From Oncomelania hupensis (Eukaryota > Mollusca > Gastropoda > Littorinimorpha > Pomatiopsidae): 64,000 nucleotides of DNA. Each line of letters starts with the position of its first letter. Position 1 is the first letter of the stretch. The position numbers and the translations under genes were made by a program. The stretch covers positions 77,792,644-77,856,643 of the forward strand of contig CM072511.1 of NCBI GenBank assembly GCA_036898135.1, written 5' to 3'. The notes below the pieces were generated by a model. It ran no database searches. It was not told the origin of the DNA and was given only the letters and a program-made list of their open reading frames with translations. Positions 32,443-43,478 of this stretch are shown in pieces.

Positions 32443-35400
32443 TCAATGTTCTTTCATTCGCAAGGAAACGACGCCCTCGTCAGTTGCAGTCGTCATCGGC
32501 CCAGGGTCAAAGACGATGATCATGTGGGCTTCCCTGGGATCAGTGCATCCTCCGTTGTCTTCTTCTTCCATCGAACGTCCGACGCAGTCGACGTTGTCAG
32601 CTCTCAGAATGCATTCGCCGGGTCTCACGGTCAGGTTGGCTTCTGCGGGACGGTGGAACAGCTCCCTCAAGGTCTGCAGATGCTCCTTCCAGGTCTGGGT
32701 GTGGACTTCATGTTCGACCAAAGTCGTAGAGCCTGGGACATCGCTGAAGCTATGGGGAAATTCGCCCATAAGGTCCTTGAGCTCCAACGTTTGACCTTCC
32801 GTCAAGCTCGGTCCTAGCTTAACATCATTGATGCCTTCTTTGCTATGGAAGTCTCCCAGTTCCAACAGTTCTTCGCTATCAAAGCTGTCGTCGGTCACAG
32901 CTGCTGTGGCTGCGTGCACAGTCTCTGATGGCCTTTCCACGTACAGCTTAAGGAGGTTGGCGTGGTATATTTTGGAATGCTGGCCGACCTTCACCTTGTA
33001 GTCGTTGATCCCCACCACGGTCTCCACTTCGTACGGGCCTTTCCACTGCATCAGCAACTTATTATGATCAGTAGGTAGCAGCACCAGCACTTTGTTGCCA
33101 GGTTTAAACTTCCTGTTCACAGCCCTACGATCATAGTAGTGCTTTCCACAGTCCTGGGACTTCTTCAGGTTTTCTCTGGCTATCTCGAGAGTCTGCTCCA
33201 GCTTCTCCCGTAGCTCAAACACGTACTGGTAGCTGTTCTTCACCTCTGGGGTGTCTACTTCTTTCGTCCACAGTTCTTTTAGGATGTGCATCGGCCCTCG
33301 GATGGTTCTTCCGTACAGCAGCTCGAACGGAGAAAAACCGGTGGACTCCTGCGGTACTTCTCTGTAGGCGAAAAGTAAGGCGTTGATGTAGCGATGCCAT
33401 TGTCTGGGCTGCTCGCTGCACAGTTTCTTCAAGGTGGACTTCAACGTAGCATTGAACTTTTCGACAAGCCCGTTGCACATTGGATGGTAGGGTGTCGTAG
33501 TTAAATGCCGGATGCTCAGCAGTCTGTTGACCTCCTTCATACAGTCAGAGACGAACTGCGTCCCGAGGTCTGTCAGAATTTCTTCAGGCACTCCAAGTCT
33601 ACTGAACATGTCCACCAGTGCCTCTGCTACAGTTTCAGTGTCAATCTTCTTCAGTGGCACTGCTTCTGGGTACCGAGTCGCATAGTCTACTAAAGTCAGT
33701 ACCCATCGATGACCTTCTTCACTCGGAGGTCTTATTTCGCCGATTAAGTCTAAGGCCACCCTCTTGAAAGGTCGGTCGATCAAAGGCATCCTCTGCATAG
33801 GTACTTTCGGGACCCTTCCTCGAGGTATGGTCTTCTGGCAAATGTCACATGATCGGCAGAAACGGCTGACGTCCGCATGAAGCCCTGGCCAGTAGAACAC
33901 CACCTGTATTTTGTCTGACGTCTTCTTGATGCCTAGGTGACCTCCCATGATTGAGTCATGCGCTACTTCCATCACCTGGCGCCTTAGGGGTAACGGTACT
34001 AAGACTTGACGTAGTGGTTTCCCTCCGTTGACCCACGGGTGCTGGAAGATTCGATACAGGATCTTGGCCTTCACCTCAAAATAGACCGTACCACTGCCTT
34101 TGGTCACGTGGTCTTGGCGGTTCCTGTACTTGTTTAAAGTACTATCAGCTTCCTGGAGCTGGATCAGCTTATCTCTGTCCACGATGGCAGCTTTAGAGTT
34201 GTCGGCGACCTTCAGTGGCGTAGACGTCTTGTCTCTCTTGGCCTGGGCCCTGGTAGTAACAGCACCGACGATCTCTGGTCGGCAGGGCTGAGCCGGAGTA
34301 ACCACATTGTCCCGTAGCAGCTCTGTAAGGTCTCCATCGGGAAACGGCAATGGATCCTCCTCCACAACTTCGACGCGTTGGGTTGAGGCAGGACTCCACT
34401 CTGGATCGAGGTCGTCGGGTCGTCTCGCGCCGTCGATATTCCCGATCATCAAATCATACAGCGGCTTCTTCAGGCAAACCGCTTCGACTTCGCCTATGTA
34501 GAAAGGGGTGCTGACTTGAATTTTTGCAACTGGCGCTTTCACACATTTGCTGTCGGCCATAAGTGTCCATTTTGAATCGCCAGTGAACTGTTCTTTAGCG
34601 ATTAGGTCTTCTCTGACGATGACCCCACTGCAGCCAGAGTCTCTTAAGACAGTCACTTCATGATTTCCGACGCGTCCCTTTGAAACAGGCATGTTCTGGA
34701 CGGTCACAGCTGCGCTGGCGACGACGGGGATGGATTTCCCGTTGGCAAGGAGAAGTTGGCCATCAGTCATGCACTCTTGCACGTCCGCAGGGGTAGCTGT
34801 GCGCTTGGTCTCACTCGGAAGAATGACGCTCCCGCCGCACACTTGATGGTCAGATCTACTGGTTTGCCGTTGATTGGAGAACCGCCTCTGCCGGTTGCCC
34901 GCCGCTGAATTGTCCGTACTGCTCCGCTGTCCGCTACTTTTGTTTTGAGGGCAGTTAGCTGCTCTGTGGTCTGTAGCGTTGCAAGTGAAACAGCCTCTTG
35001 AATGCCCTTCCCTGGGAGGAGGCGTGGAGTCCGTCTGTCTCTGGTTCGTCTGGCTCCCCTGGATCTGGTTCACATGGTTTCCAGTCTTCTGAAAATGTTT
35101 CGTCGCGCTGGGTGGCCCCAGGGTTTTCCCGTGAGCGATGAGATATCTTTCAGCAGCCTCAGTCACATCTTTAAGCGTCTGCAGCTTTTGTTCTTCTAAA
35201 TGGGTCGCTAGGTCCTTGTGACAGGCATTGAGAAATTGTTCCTTCACGATCAGGTCATGGAGACTGTCGTAAGACTTCGTTTCGCCTGATAACTCCACCC
35301 ACTTGTGTAGATATGACGACAGGCGCTCCACAAACTGCTTTGGCGTCTCGTCTGACTTAGGCCGGCATTCACGGAAGCGTTTACGGTAGCCCTTCTCTGT

Positions 35401-35982
35401 AAAGTTGTAGCACTGCAACAGGGCCTCTTTCAAGACGTCGTAGTTTTTGGCGTCATCGTTCGACAGTCTGGTGTAAACTTCGAGAGCTTGCCCCGTCAGA
35501 AGTGCACTCAGTCGAATCGCCCAGTCTCGAGGTTGCCAATTGGAGCTTTCGGCGAACCTTTCGAATCTCGCCAGATAGCTGTCGATCTGGTCCTTCCCGT
35601 CGACGAAAGCTGGCAATTTTGGAGCCGTATGGTCGTTGGTGACTTGTGGCGCATGCTGATTGTTCTGGATACGCGCCAACTCTAGCTGGTACTGACGATC
35701 TCTTTCTTGCTGCTGCTGTTCAATTTCCAGACGCTTCAGTTCAAATTCTCTGTCTTCACGACGTCGCTGCTCCTCTATTTCTCTTTCTTCACGACGTCGT
35801 GGCTCTTCTTTTTCTTGCCGCTGCTGTTCAATTTCTAGACGCTTCTGTTCTAGTTCTATTTCTTTTTCTAGACGCTTCTCTTCCAATTCTCTTTCTCGTA
35901 TTCTCTCCTGAGACTTGACGTACTCCGTCAGCTGCTTGCCTTTTAGATTCAGTTCAACCCCTTTCTGCCAGAAGTCAGCCAT
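32443..35982 (-). CDS. Gag-pol polyprotein lacking the RT core (gag-PR-INT-RT edge)
   Basis: 1179 residues, one open frame. Residues 20-105 are a Glu/Arg/Gln coiled coil. About 125-285 are a gypsy-type gag capsid region. C331, C334, H339 and C344 form a CCHC knuckle. A protease-like 'VLRDSGCSGVIV' (446-456) has DSG as active site. Residues 674-716 form the integrase HHCC finger (H675, H682, C712, C715). The integrase core has D745 (ALDLIGE), D805 (LTDLGTQF) and E841 (LVEKFN). The GPY-type integrase C-terminus is at 982-1015. Then residues 1056-1095 match the start of a gypsy RT (LTEGQTLELKDLMGEF, FSDVPGSTTLVEHEV), followed directly by 'KEHLQTLRELFHRPAEANLT', which belongs near the end of RT. 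The YxDD palm and RNase H are absent. Integrase ahead of RT is the order of Gmr1-like elements, unlike standard Ty3/gypsy. The deletion keeps the frame open. Confidence 0.9.
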   Translation of the reverse strand: MADFWQKGVELNLKGKQLTEYVKSQERIRERELEEKRLEKEIELEQKRLEIEQQRQEKEEPRRREEREIEEQRRREDREFELKRLEIEQQQQERDRQYQLELARIQNNQHAPQVTNDHTAPKLPAFVDGKDQIDSYLARFERFAESSNWQPRDWAIRLSALLTGQALEVYTRLSNDDAKNYDVLKEALLQCYNFTEKGYRKRFRECRPKSDETPKQFVERLSSYLHKWVELSGETKSYDSLHDLIVKEQFLNACHKDLATHLEEQKLQTLKDVTEAAERYLIAHGKTLGPPSATKHFQKTGNHVNQIQGSQTNQRQTDSTPPPREGHSRGCFTCNATDHRAANCPQNKSSGQRSSTDNSAAGNRQRRFSNQRQTSRSDHQVCGGSVILPSETKRTATPADVQECMTDGQLLLANGKSIPVVASAAVTVQNMPVSKGRVGNHEVTVLRDSGCSGVIVREDLIAKEQFTGDSKWTLMADSKCVKAPVAKIQVSTPFYIGEVEAVCLKKPLYDLMIGNIDGARRPDDLDPEWSPASTQRVEVVEEDPLPFPDGDLTELLRDNVVTPAQPCRPEIVGAVTTRAQAKRDKTSTPLKVADNSKAAIVDRDKLIQLQEADSTLNKYRNRQDHVTKGSGTVYFEVKAKILYRIFQHPWVNGGKPLRQVLVPLPLRRQVMEVAHDSIMGGHLGIKKTSDKIQVVFYWPGLHADVSRFCRSCDICQKTIPRGRVPKVPMQRMPLIDRPFKRVALDLIGEIRPPSEEGHRWVLTLVDYATRYPEAVPLKKIDTETVAEALVDMFSRLGVPEEILTDLGTQFVSDCMKEVNRLLSIRHLTTTPYHPMCNGLVEKFNATLKSTLKKLCSEQPRQWHRYINALLFAYREVPQESTGFSPFELLYGRTIRGPMHILKELWTKEVDTPEVKNSYQYVFELREKLEQTLEIARENLKKSQDCGKHYYDRRAVNRKFKPGNKVLVLLPTDHNKLLMQWKGPYEVETVVGINDYKVKVGQHSKIYHANLLKLYVERPSETVHAATAAVTDDSFDSEELLELGDFHSKEGINDVKLGPSLTEGQTLELKDLMGEFPHSFSDVPGSTTLVEHEVHTQTWKEHLQTLRELFHRPAEANLTVRPGECILRADNVDCVGRSMEEEDNGGCTDPREAHMIIVFDPGPMTTATDEGVVSLRMKEH

Positions 35983-35990
35983 CTTGATGC

Positions 35991-36080
35991 TTCTGGAAAG
36001 TTCTTTTCTAGAAGGTTCTTTTCTGGAAAGTTCTTTTTCTAGAAAGTTCTTGACTGTAGAGTTCTTTTTCTGGAAAGTTC
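35991..36080. promoter_or_regulatory. Array of five perfect heat-shock elements in the LTR-element leader
   Basis: The trimeric HSE pattern TTCnnGAAnnTTC occurs exactly at 35991-36003, 36006-36018, 36021-36033, 36037-36049 and 36068-36080, with a two-unit site near 36108-36115. The spacing (15, 15, 16, 31 bp) shows a short tandem repeat. The array ends 9 bp before the gag ATG. That heat-shock factor binds this pattern is established; that it drives this element is inference. Confidence 0.75.
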
Positions 36081-36523
36081 TTGACTGTGCTGTACCTTTC
36101 TAGACTGTTCTAGAACAGCACGCTTTCTGCAGTAGCGCTGATGCTTGTCACTAGTCGCCTTCGTTGACGCAGGCCCCGCTGTCCTCGTCGTATGCGACGC
36201 TGCACCACGCTGGTGTTGATGTATACACTCCTGTGCTGAAGTAGACGCGACGTCCGCTCGTCGCTCTCTCTAATACTGGCGATGTAGCTCCGAGACTGTC
36301 CCTCGATGTAGTCTTACGGCAGCTACGTAGTCCCGATCTGTTGTTCGCTCACGAAGCAACTCTTCAGCGACTACACGCCCTTGCAGTCAACCCGAACCTA
36401 TCGGATGTAGTCCCAGTATGTTGGCCCCTCTCGACGCAACTCGTTGGCGGCTACCCTCGATGACTGCTTCTCGTAACGTTGACTCGCTTGTAGCAGTTGA
36501 ACCCTTGGCTATGGCGTGAATCG

Positions 36524-36538
36524 CGGCTTGACCCCCAA
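36524..36538 (-). promoter_or_regulatory. Candidate primer-binding site
   Basis: On the minus strand, three bases after the 5' LTR, 'tgggggtcaagccgc' begins with TGG, as expected for pairing with a tRNA 3' CCA. Which tRNA is not determined. Confidence 0.55.
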
Positions 36539-36540
36539 AA

Positions 36541-37174
36541 TGTTACACTCAGTTTGATGTTGGTGTTTTCTATCAGTATCTGATTCAGCCCCGATGCTTG
36601 AATTCCTGATAGTTGTGTAACTCAGATTCGTTTATTCACGCAACCCGCTCAAATCTGCATACAAATCACAAAGTCGACGTATAAAGTTTCCACTTTTATT
36701 CAGCACACATCAACAACTGCATACAATTCTCAATTCAACTCAACAACTTTCACAGCAACTTTCCAAATCACTATCAACAACTTCACTATCTCAACACCGA
36801 CTCGGCACACGATTAAATAACCTCTCTCTTTTCCGGAAAGATTTCGTACATGGTAGAAAATGACGTACGGCCACCAATCGAATAAAAGATCGTCATCACT
36901 GACTTACGTCAATACATATTTTTATATCTTCCAGAACGACCTCTTGCTTCTACATGTATCAGGAAATTTCTATCAAGAGTAAACACGCATATCCAGAAGA
37001 TTCTCAAATAATATCGACTAACGCAAATTATCAACGTTATACAAAGCCTCTCCTAACAACAGTGCCAACTCAAATCAAAGGTAAATAAACTCCATTATTG
37101 AATACTTTGCAAAACGAAACGATTAGATCTATCGTGCGCGCTTTAGACACACTTTCGTTCGTTTCAACGTAACA
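36541..37174 (-). repeat. 5' LTR with TATA box and poly(A) signal
   Basis: 634 bp. On the minus strand TATAAAAA lies at 36926-36919, so U3 is about 250 bp, and AATAAA at 36700-36695 and 36636-36631 may end R. Confidence 0.93.
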
Positions 37175-37623
37175 GACCGGATGACGAAATCTATAATATT
37201 ATACGTATTAGAAGAAGGAGAAGGAACAAAAAGTGATGGAGGCTTATACGAACGTGTGCACCAACTACTTCGGCTATAAAAATAAGAAGGAAAAAAGGAA
37301 TGATATAGGTTTCTACGAAAGTGTGCACCCACTACTTAGGCTAGAAGAAGAAGAGCAAGAGCATCGAAGGAAGAAGAATGAGAGAAGCACTAATGACAAA
37401 AACGTTCTAAAGCTAGCAACGTCCCCATTTTATTCGTGCCCCATTCGTACCACCGTTCTCTCAATCCATATTTCCTTTAGACGGATGGTAATTGGGAAAG
37501 AGGATAAAAATTAGTAATGGAAGTGTGCATCCACTACTAGGTGTAGTGGAACAAGCCTGTTGCTAGTTTCACGTTTTGGTAGGAGCAGCCACCATAGAAA
37601 CTTTTATTTCTTTCACACTGGTA
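37175..37623. other. Unassigned stretch with a diverged triplicated phrase
   Basis: Three related phrases, 'acgaacgtgtgcaccaacta' (about 37247), 'acgaaagtgtgcacccacta' (about 37314) and 'gaagtgtgcatccactacta' (about 37519), occur among A-rich sequence. The frames contain stops. No gene or known element is recognised. Confidence 0.4.
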
Positions 37624-38207
37624 TTGATTGATTGATTGATTTATTATTGCTTTAGGTCCAGCGGACTCTTCCGAGCCAAATCAGGACCGGACAACCCCCG
37701 ATCCGCATAAAAGATCTGTTGAAACAACCCCAGTGGGAAAATTGAATGCCCTCCACCGGCCAGTCACTTTACAATAAAGACATCCCACGCGAGGGACGGC
37801 TGAGGGTTGACCTCAACTACGCGAACTCCCCGATTACAAAAACAAAATAGAATACAAACATCATTATAAATCATCAACAAAAAACATACATATAAAATGC
37901 CTATAGTGCTAAATAGTACATTCATAGGAAGCCCTAGTGACCACCCGGCAGAAAGCGTCCAACACTCCCAAGCTGATCCAACAGACCTCATACACAAACA
38001 AGGAGTCTTGTCCAGGAAGAGTTTTCAAGAAAAAAGGTAGGTCATTGATCTAGCGAAGAAGAAGATAGTATAGCAGAGTGGTAGGACAGATCGGGAATGG
38101 GAAAGAGCAAATGAGGAAGACAGCGACAGTGGGAATTTAAAGCACTAAATTTCCAGAAAGTGGGGATACTATTTATACTGAAACCCCCGGCACTCCAACG
38201 GGGGGAA
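37624..38207 (-). mobile_element. SINE-like family S, copy G
   Basis: Full-length minus copy: 'gctttaggtccagcggactc' at the 3' end and 'atactgaaacccccggcact' at the 5' end. The tail is an (ATTG)n variant. Confidence 0.82.
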
Positions 38208-38410
38208 CTGTTGCCGCAGTTAATTTGTCATGCCTACAAAGGCAAGACAGGTTTTCAACTGGGGCTTTCACTGTACCCTTTATAGGTTAGAACAATCTAC
38301 AGTGGCAAGATTGCTCATGACCCCAAGGGGTTTCACACTGGTAAAACTTCCAACACTTCCTTAAGCTTCAGGTAAAAAAAACTACAAAAATAATGTTTGT
38401 ACATAATAAC

Positions 38411-38898
38411 TTACTTAGTAAGTCATTGTTTATAGGGTCCAGCGGACTGCAAAGAGCCAAATCAGGACCACAAATTGGTTGAAAGAGAACTCATCCTCAA
38501 TCCGTAGGCTATAAAACATCTGCTGAAACAACCCTAATGGTAACACCGAAGGCACTCCACCAGACAGTCACTTTACAATAAAGGCATCCTATGCAGGTTG
38601 TACTCCAATTTATCGAACCCCCGTGTACAAAAACAAAATAGAATATAAACATCATTATAAAATATTAACAAAACATAAAATGCCTACATTGCTAAATAAT
38701 ACCATAGCCATTTTATATGTATGTTTTGTTAATATTTTATAATGATGTTTATATTCTATTTTGTTATTGAGATAGTATAGTAGATTGATAGAACAGAGTA
38801 GAAAAGAGAAAGACAGCAACAGTTGGAAATTAAAAGCAATAAATTTCCAGAAAGTGGGGATACTATTTATACTGAAACCCCCAGCACCCCCACAGGGG
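38411..38898 (-). mobile_element. SINE-like family S, copy H, with internal inverted duplication
   Basis: Tail-2 type minus copy. Part of the body (about 38633-38679) is repeated in reverse at about 38711-38765, replacing the normal central segment. Ends at a (GA)n tract. Confidence 0.8.

Positions 38899-38966
<68 letters not shown>
38899..38966. repeat. (GA)n microsatellite
   Basis: 68 bp of GA repeats with one interruption, abutting SINE-like copy H. Confidence 0.97.
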
Positions 38967-38967
<1 letters not shown>

Positions 38968-39434
38968 AAACAATACCTGAGAAGATTTTACAATTGTGAG
39001 AGTAAATAAACAATACTTATACACAGACTTTTCAATGTCAAAATTATAAAATTTTATTTGTATCACACTGCCACTGCTGGGCGATGCCGATATATATCAT
39101 AAATGTAATCAATATTTTCCATTGATACTATGTTTGATAATCATAAAACTGTTTAAGCAAAGCGAATCTAAAAAATATGCAAAATGCCTTTATTATTTAT
39201 ACAAATTTTTTTATGATGTATCAACAAAACAATAACTGACTGCCAAACCCTAATGGCTATTTAGGCAAATTTATGCAAAAGAATTGCAATGTCATCCTTC
39301 AGATTAAAGTATAAACCGAGGTCTAGTCTGTGCATTCAAGCATTCCCCTCAAATGGACTAAAGATCCTGACGCTCATGTCCTAGACGGCCGAGTGCCCGT
39401 TACACAAATATCCAGCATGCACAAGGTTCCTTCT

Positions 39435-39600
39435 CTCTATCCCTGGTCGCCCAGAATTGTGCTCAGTGGTCTGGGTGTCAGACTATGCGCCCCAAGGTTG
39501 TTGGTGGCGCCTCCGGTGGCTGGAGTTAGATCCTGTATGGACCAGTGCTTTGACAAGCTCTTGAGCTGGAAGAGCACTAACATAAGATTGATTAAATAAA
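39435..39600 (+). mobile_element. SINE family 2, 3' body
   Basis: 'gattgtgctcagt'-type start ('gaattgtgctcagtggtctg'), then 'gttagatcctgtatggacca' and 'caagctcttgagctggaaga'. Related to 24108, 62376 and 63893. No tRNA head. Confidence 0.7.
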
Positions 39601-39698
39601 TGTAAAATGCAGTTTGGCACATTGGAAAATATACGATTCAGAGAAAAATACGTTTGTTCTATTAAGTAAACACCTTTTTAGATATATTAATTATTATA

Positions 39699-39700
<2 letters not shown>

Positions 39701-39742
<42 letters not shown>

Positions 39743-39755
39743 TATATTATTATAT
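39701..39755. repeat. (TTA)n microsatellite
   Basis: About 55 bp of TTA repeats leading into TA-rich sequence. Confidence 0.95.
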
Positions 39756-39849
39756 ATATATTAGTAAATATCGTTTTCAGCAGGAAAATTGCAATCAAAA
39801 TTCAAATCAGTAAATTTCCTTTGTTTAGAATAACCCTTGCCTGAATGGA

Positions 39850-40899
39850 ACTGACACGAGTTAATACACACAAATAATCTGGAAGCCACCACATTTATTA
39901 TGAACAATAGCATTCATTTATACATGGTTTTAAGGGTGAGTTATTGCATCCATGTATTGCAGCCCAAAACGAACAATTTATTGCAATCAACAGAAGATAA
40001 ACCTATTAATTAACATTTCAGTTACAAATAATACGAAGGCCAAACAAAACTGAATTTTAATTTTAATACTGGAAATATGTGTCCATCAAAATGAGTAAAG
40101 ATGTATTGTGATAACATACAATATACAAACAATACAATTTATACAAACAAATGTAACAAGCAAAACGTGGCATTTGCCTGACTAGAAGTGACATGATTAT
40201 GGCATGACTGTGAACAAGTAGTACAAGTGGCATGATTATGAACACAAAACAATGCTGCTCTTCGTCTTGCAGCAAGAATGAAATATGGTAAAGGAGAAGT
40301 TTAAAGGACAATCTAGAGACAACTAGTTTGGAAGACATGAGACATGTAAAAGCAATCATAGCTGTTTGGCTCCCACACAGCTCATCTTCCCATGCACAGC
40401 ATTATAGCAAGATCATCTTCAAGAACATGCCAAGAGCCCAAACAGCATCAAAGACCAGGTGAATTTTGACATATTGCAGAGAACTTCACAACAATTATTT
40501 CAGTTAGTCTGAAGTCGCTGTTTGGTGTTGTGTTCTGTTGAGATTTAACAATTTATTTTTGGAGGGTGAGAAGTCTGTAGCAGGATGATGGAGGAGGGGG
40601 GGTGGGGGAGAGAGAAGGGGGAATTCTAATATCACTATAGTGAGGACAATACATTTTGGAAAATTTATCAATTCACAATTTACAATAACTAGCTTGAAAA
40701 TTGCACAAGTGACCTGTGTATAAGTAAACAAAATCTGATCTCTTGCGTAGATTAATTTTAAATATAGAAAAACAACATGGCAAGGCATTCAAATGTACTT
40801 TTACAACCACACACATAGTTCAAGATCTGCATTTTCAAAAATGATACTTTGGTGGAGTTGTTATGACCTGGCTTTATCGTAATGAAGCAACATGAAAGC
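39850..40899. other. AT-rich intergenic sequence
   Basis: No gene, RNA or repeat end recognised. A G-rich bit occurs at 40590-40622 ('ggaggaggggggg'). Confidence 0.5.
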
Positions 40900-41300
40900 A
40901 TGAATAATGGGCTATGCTTTTAACTATCTGCAAGCAAACATTTTTCAAAACTGGTTCAGCCAATCTCCTTGACCTTACAGAAAGTGCAAGAAAAAATAAT
41001 CAAATTAGGTGCAGTTATTTTTAAGATAAGACATAAAATGTGTTTGAACAAAACAGAGACATTCAGAGCAACCGACCAACCAACTGACGCCTTATGTCAA
41101 TTGGAATGCTTCTGAATGACTGGTGATGAGTTGAAGTACCTGTATAGCAAAAATCAACAAAATCAGTTCAGGCGTTTTTAAGATATTTAGCAAAAATGTT
41201 TACAAACAGCCGCCAGCTACCATGACCACTGAGGTAGGGCAAATATATGGGCAGCCTTGACTGATATTTGGCTTGTTCTGATTCCTGACTATAACAACGT
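40900..41300 (+). repeat. Dispersed repeat family Q
   Basis: Phrases 'aaaatcagttcaggcgtttt', 'tgaccactgaggtagggcaa' and 'ttggcttgttctgattcctg' recur in the copies at 43.7-45.1 and 53.5-54.1 kb. Confidence 0.65.
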
Positions 41301-41743
41301 CCAAAACGGTGTTCTAAGGCCAAATAATAAAAGTTCAAACTTCATCATATCAAGCATCACCATATTTTTAAAAGGTTAACCACTTAGCACCAAAAATTAC
41401 TTTTTAAAATGTTTTTATTTTTGGTTTATGTGTTTTTACATTAATTCAATTATTTTGGTATCAGCAAATTAACGTCTATGTGTTCTAAAGCACGGCAAAA
41501 TAATTAAGTTTAAAATGTAACATTTATTTATTTGTGTGTTTTTTTTTTTTCTATTTCAAATACATTAAGTTTTTGAATTATTACTAGTAAGCCTAAACCT
41601 TTCCTGGCAGTGGGGTTGTTTTTAGTACCTAGTAGACCTAGACTAGCTGGTGGTGACAAAAGGTTAAGAACATCATACATGGAGTATGAAAACATGATTT
41701 TTTAAGGCAGTGTCTGACGAATTCGGTATTCTAAAGTCCTTGT

Positions 41744-42175
41744 CATATCCTATCCCGTAACTCAGAGGTCGTAGGGGCACCATAGATGATCGTTTAACCA
41801 GCGTACGCCAACTTTCTCTGTCCTCAGCAACCCTGATGGCTTCACTCAGTGTCAAACCAGTCCATTCTTGAATGTTGTCCTCCCACCTCTTTTTCGGTCT
41901 CCCTCTTCTTCTACCTCCTTGCACTGTGCCTTGCAGGATGGTCTTTGCAAGGTCTGATGACCTGGTGATATGGCCATACCATCGGAGTTTCCGATTCTTT
42001 ACCACTGTGAGCAGGTCATCGTGCTGTCCAATGGCTTGTGTGATGGTCTGTCGGACTTCGTCGTTGGTGATGTGTTAGGTATAGGAAATCCCAGAAGTCT
42101 TCTGTAACACCTCATCTCCATGCTTTGTATTCTTCATTGTAGATCTGCTGTGAGGGTCCATGTTTAGCTTGCGAA
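41744..42175 (-). mobile_element. RTE-type LINE, 3' fragment
   Basis: The minus-strand frame has 'NRKLRWYGHITRSSDLAKTI', 'GGRRRGRPKKRWEDNIQEW' and 'AIRVAEDRESWRTLVKRSSM', ending at the 'gggatagg'-like tail. Confidence 0.85.
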
Positions 42176-42199
42176 AGTCCTTGACCTTACAATAAAAAG

Positions 42200-43478
42200 G
42201 TAAGTTTATGAACCTATGGAGGTAGGGTGGGAAAATCAATGTAATAACATCCTATTCTTCTGCTGCCCAGATTTGTGTATATTTCACAAAAATAAACAAA
42301 CTACCATGGTTGAAATACAAGTATTTATATCAGTATTTTGTTTATTGTTAAAAACGAGTTAATACATTTTATTATTACAACAAAATTGCTATCTACCTCA
42401 CGGGATTTCATACTGATTATAATTTAATGTACACAATGACAATGATACAGACAATAATGATGATTATAATGGTGATGATGGTGTTGATGATAATCATAAT
42501 AATAAAGATTTAAAAAATGAAAATAAGCAAACAATTTGGAGTACTGTTATACAGAAACTTTGGATTTAGCTCAACAGACAGATTATAACGTTTTACCAGC
42601 ATCAAATAAGCATGTTACCACCATTTCCGCTCAAGAAAGCAGAAAAACTGAGTTATAGCTACAAAACAATAACAAATATGCATCAAATAAATCTATGTAT
42701 ATATGTATAAAATGTACAATATTTTTCTCATAATGGCTAACGCAGTACAGCAGCCAGTATAAGGGAGCAAGGACTAAAACAAGCCAAGGGAGGCAAGTTG
42801 CAACAAACATTAAGACTTTTGTTCTCAGGCGGACAAAATATGTGACATACTGGCTTTCAATTCCATGTGCTCCTCCATGAGTGAGCTCAAATGTTGTACA
42901 CATGCATTCAAAATGCCTGGATCTCTTTACCCGTTTCAACCTCTACAAAAGGTTTCATCTGAGGAACAGTATTCTTTCAATGCTTCAACTACACTGAGAG
43001 AAGTTTAATAATGTGCTACATAGGTAGTCATAAAAAAGACAAGTAAGTTCACTTTAGGAAGAAGCCAGTCACAAATTGCAAACCCCCAATTTCCTAGTGT
43101 CGATCGAGAGAATCAATCTGAAAAAGGGTATATATATACAAATTTACAAAAAGGAATATTCCATGCTCGTTTTAACACAACAGCAAATGCTTCTAGATTT
43201 GAAAAACCCAGACCATTTTCCACATCTTCACTAGATAAAATACAGTGCAATATCTCCAACTAAGAATTTAACATACATAAAGCATGCAATTAATATTCAC
43301 TTGCTTACCTTCAATATTGTTAAGAAATATCACCATAATCCTCAATATTAACTATTATTAAGAAAAAATAATAACATGCATACACATTTAAGTAAAAACA
43401 AGATGGCAAATCATTTTAATGTATTAACTATTTCCAGACACCCTAACACATGGCAGAAAATAAGCTTCTTTTTTTTTG
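42200..43478. other. AT-rich intergenic sequence
   Basis: A mixed ATG/ATA trinucleotide tract lies at about 42440-42510. Otherwise no gene or recognisable element. Confidence 0.5.

Larger units (their letters stand above)
31490..37174 (-). mobile_element. LTR retrotransposon, Ty3/gypsy class, Gmr1-like order, internally deleted
   Basis: 5685 bp between two 634-bp LTRs (31490-32123 and 36541-37174) that look identical on reading, each TGTTAC...GTAACA. A 5-bp target duplication 'gaccg' flanks it (31485-31489 and 37175-37179). Minus orientation: 5' LTR at the right, then a primer-binding site, a 558-nt leader, a single 1179-codon gag-pol frame (35982-32443), a G-rich polypurine tract and the 3' LTR. 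The matching LTRs and intact frame imply a very recent insertion. The RT core is missing, so it depends on another copy for reverse transcription. Confidence 0.93.

Noticed and set aside
32170..32817. Plus-strand frames opposite the LTR element polyprotein
   Set aside because: Antisense shadows of the gag-pol frame and LTR-adjacent sequence, with no domain.
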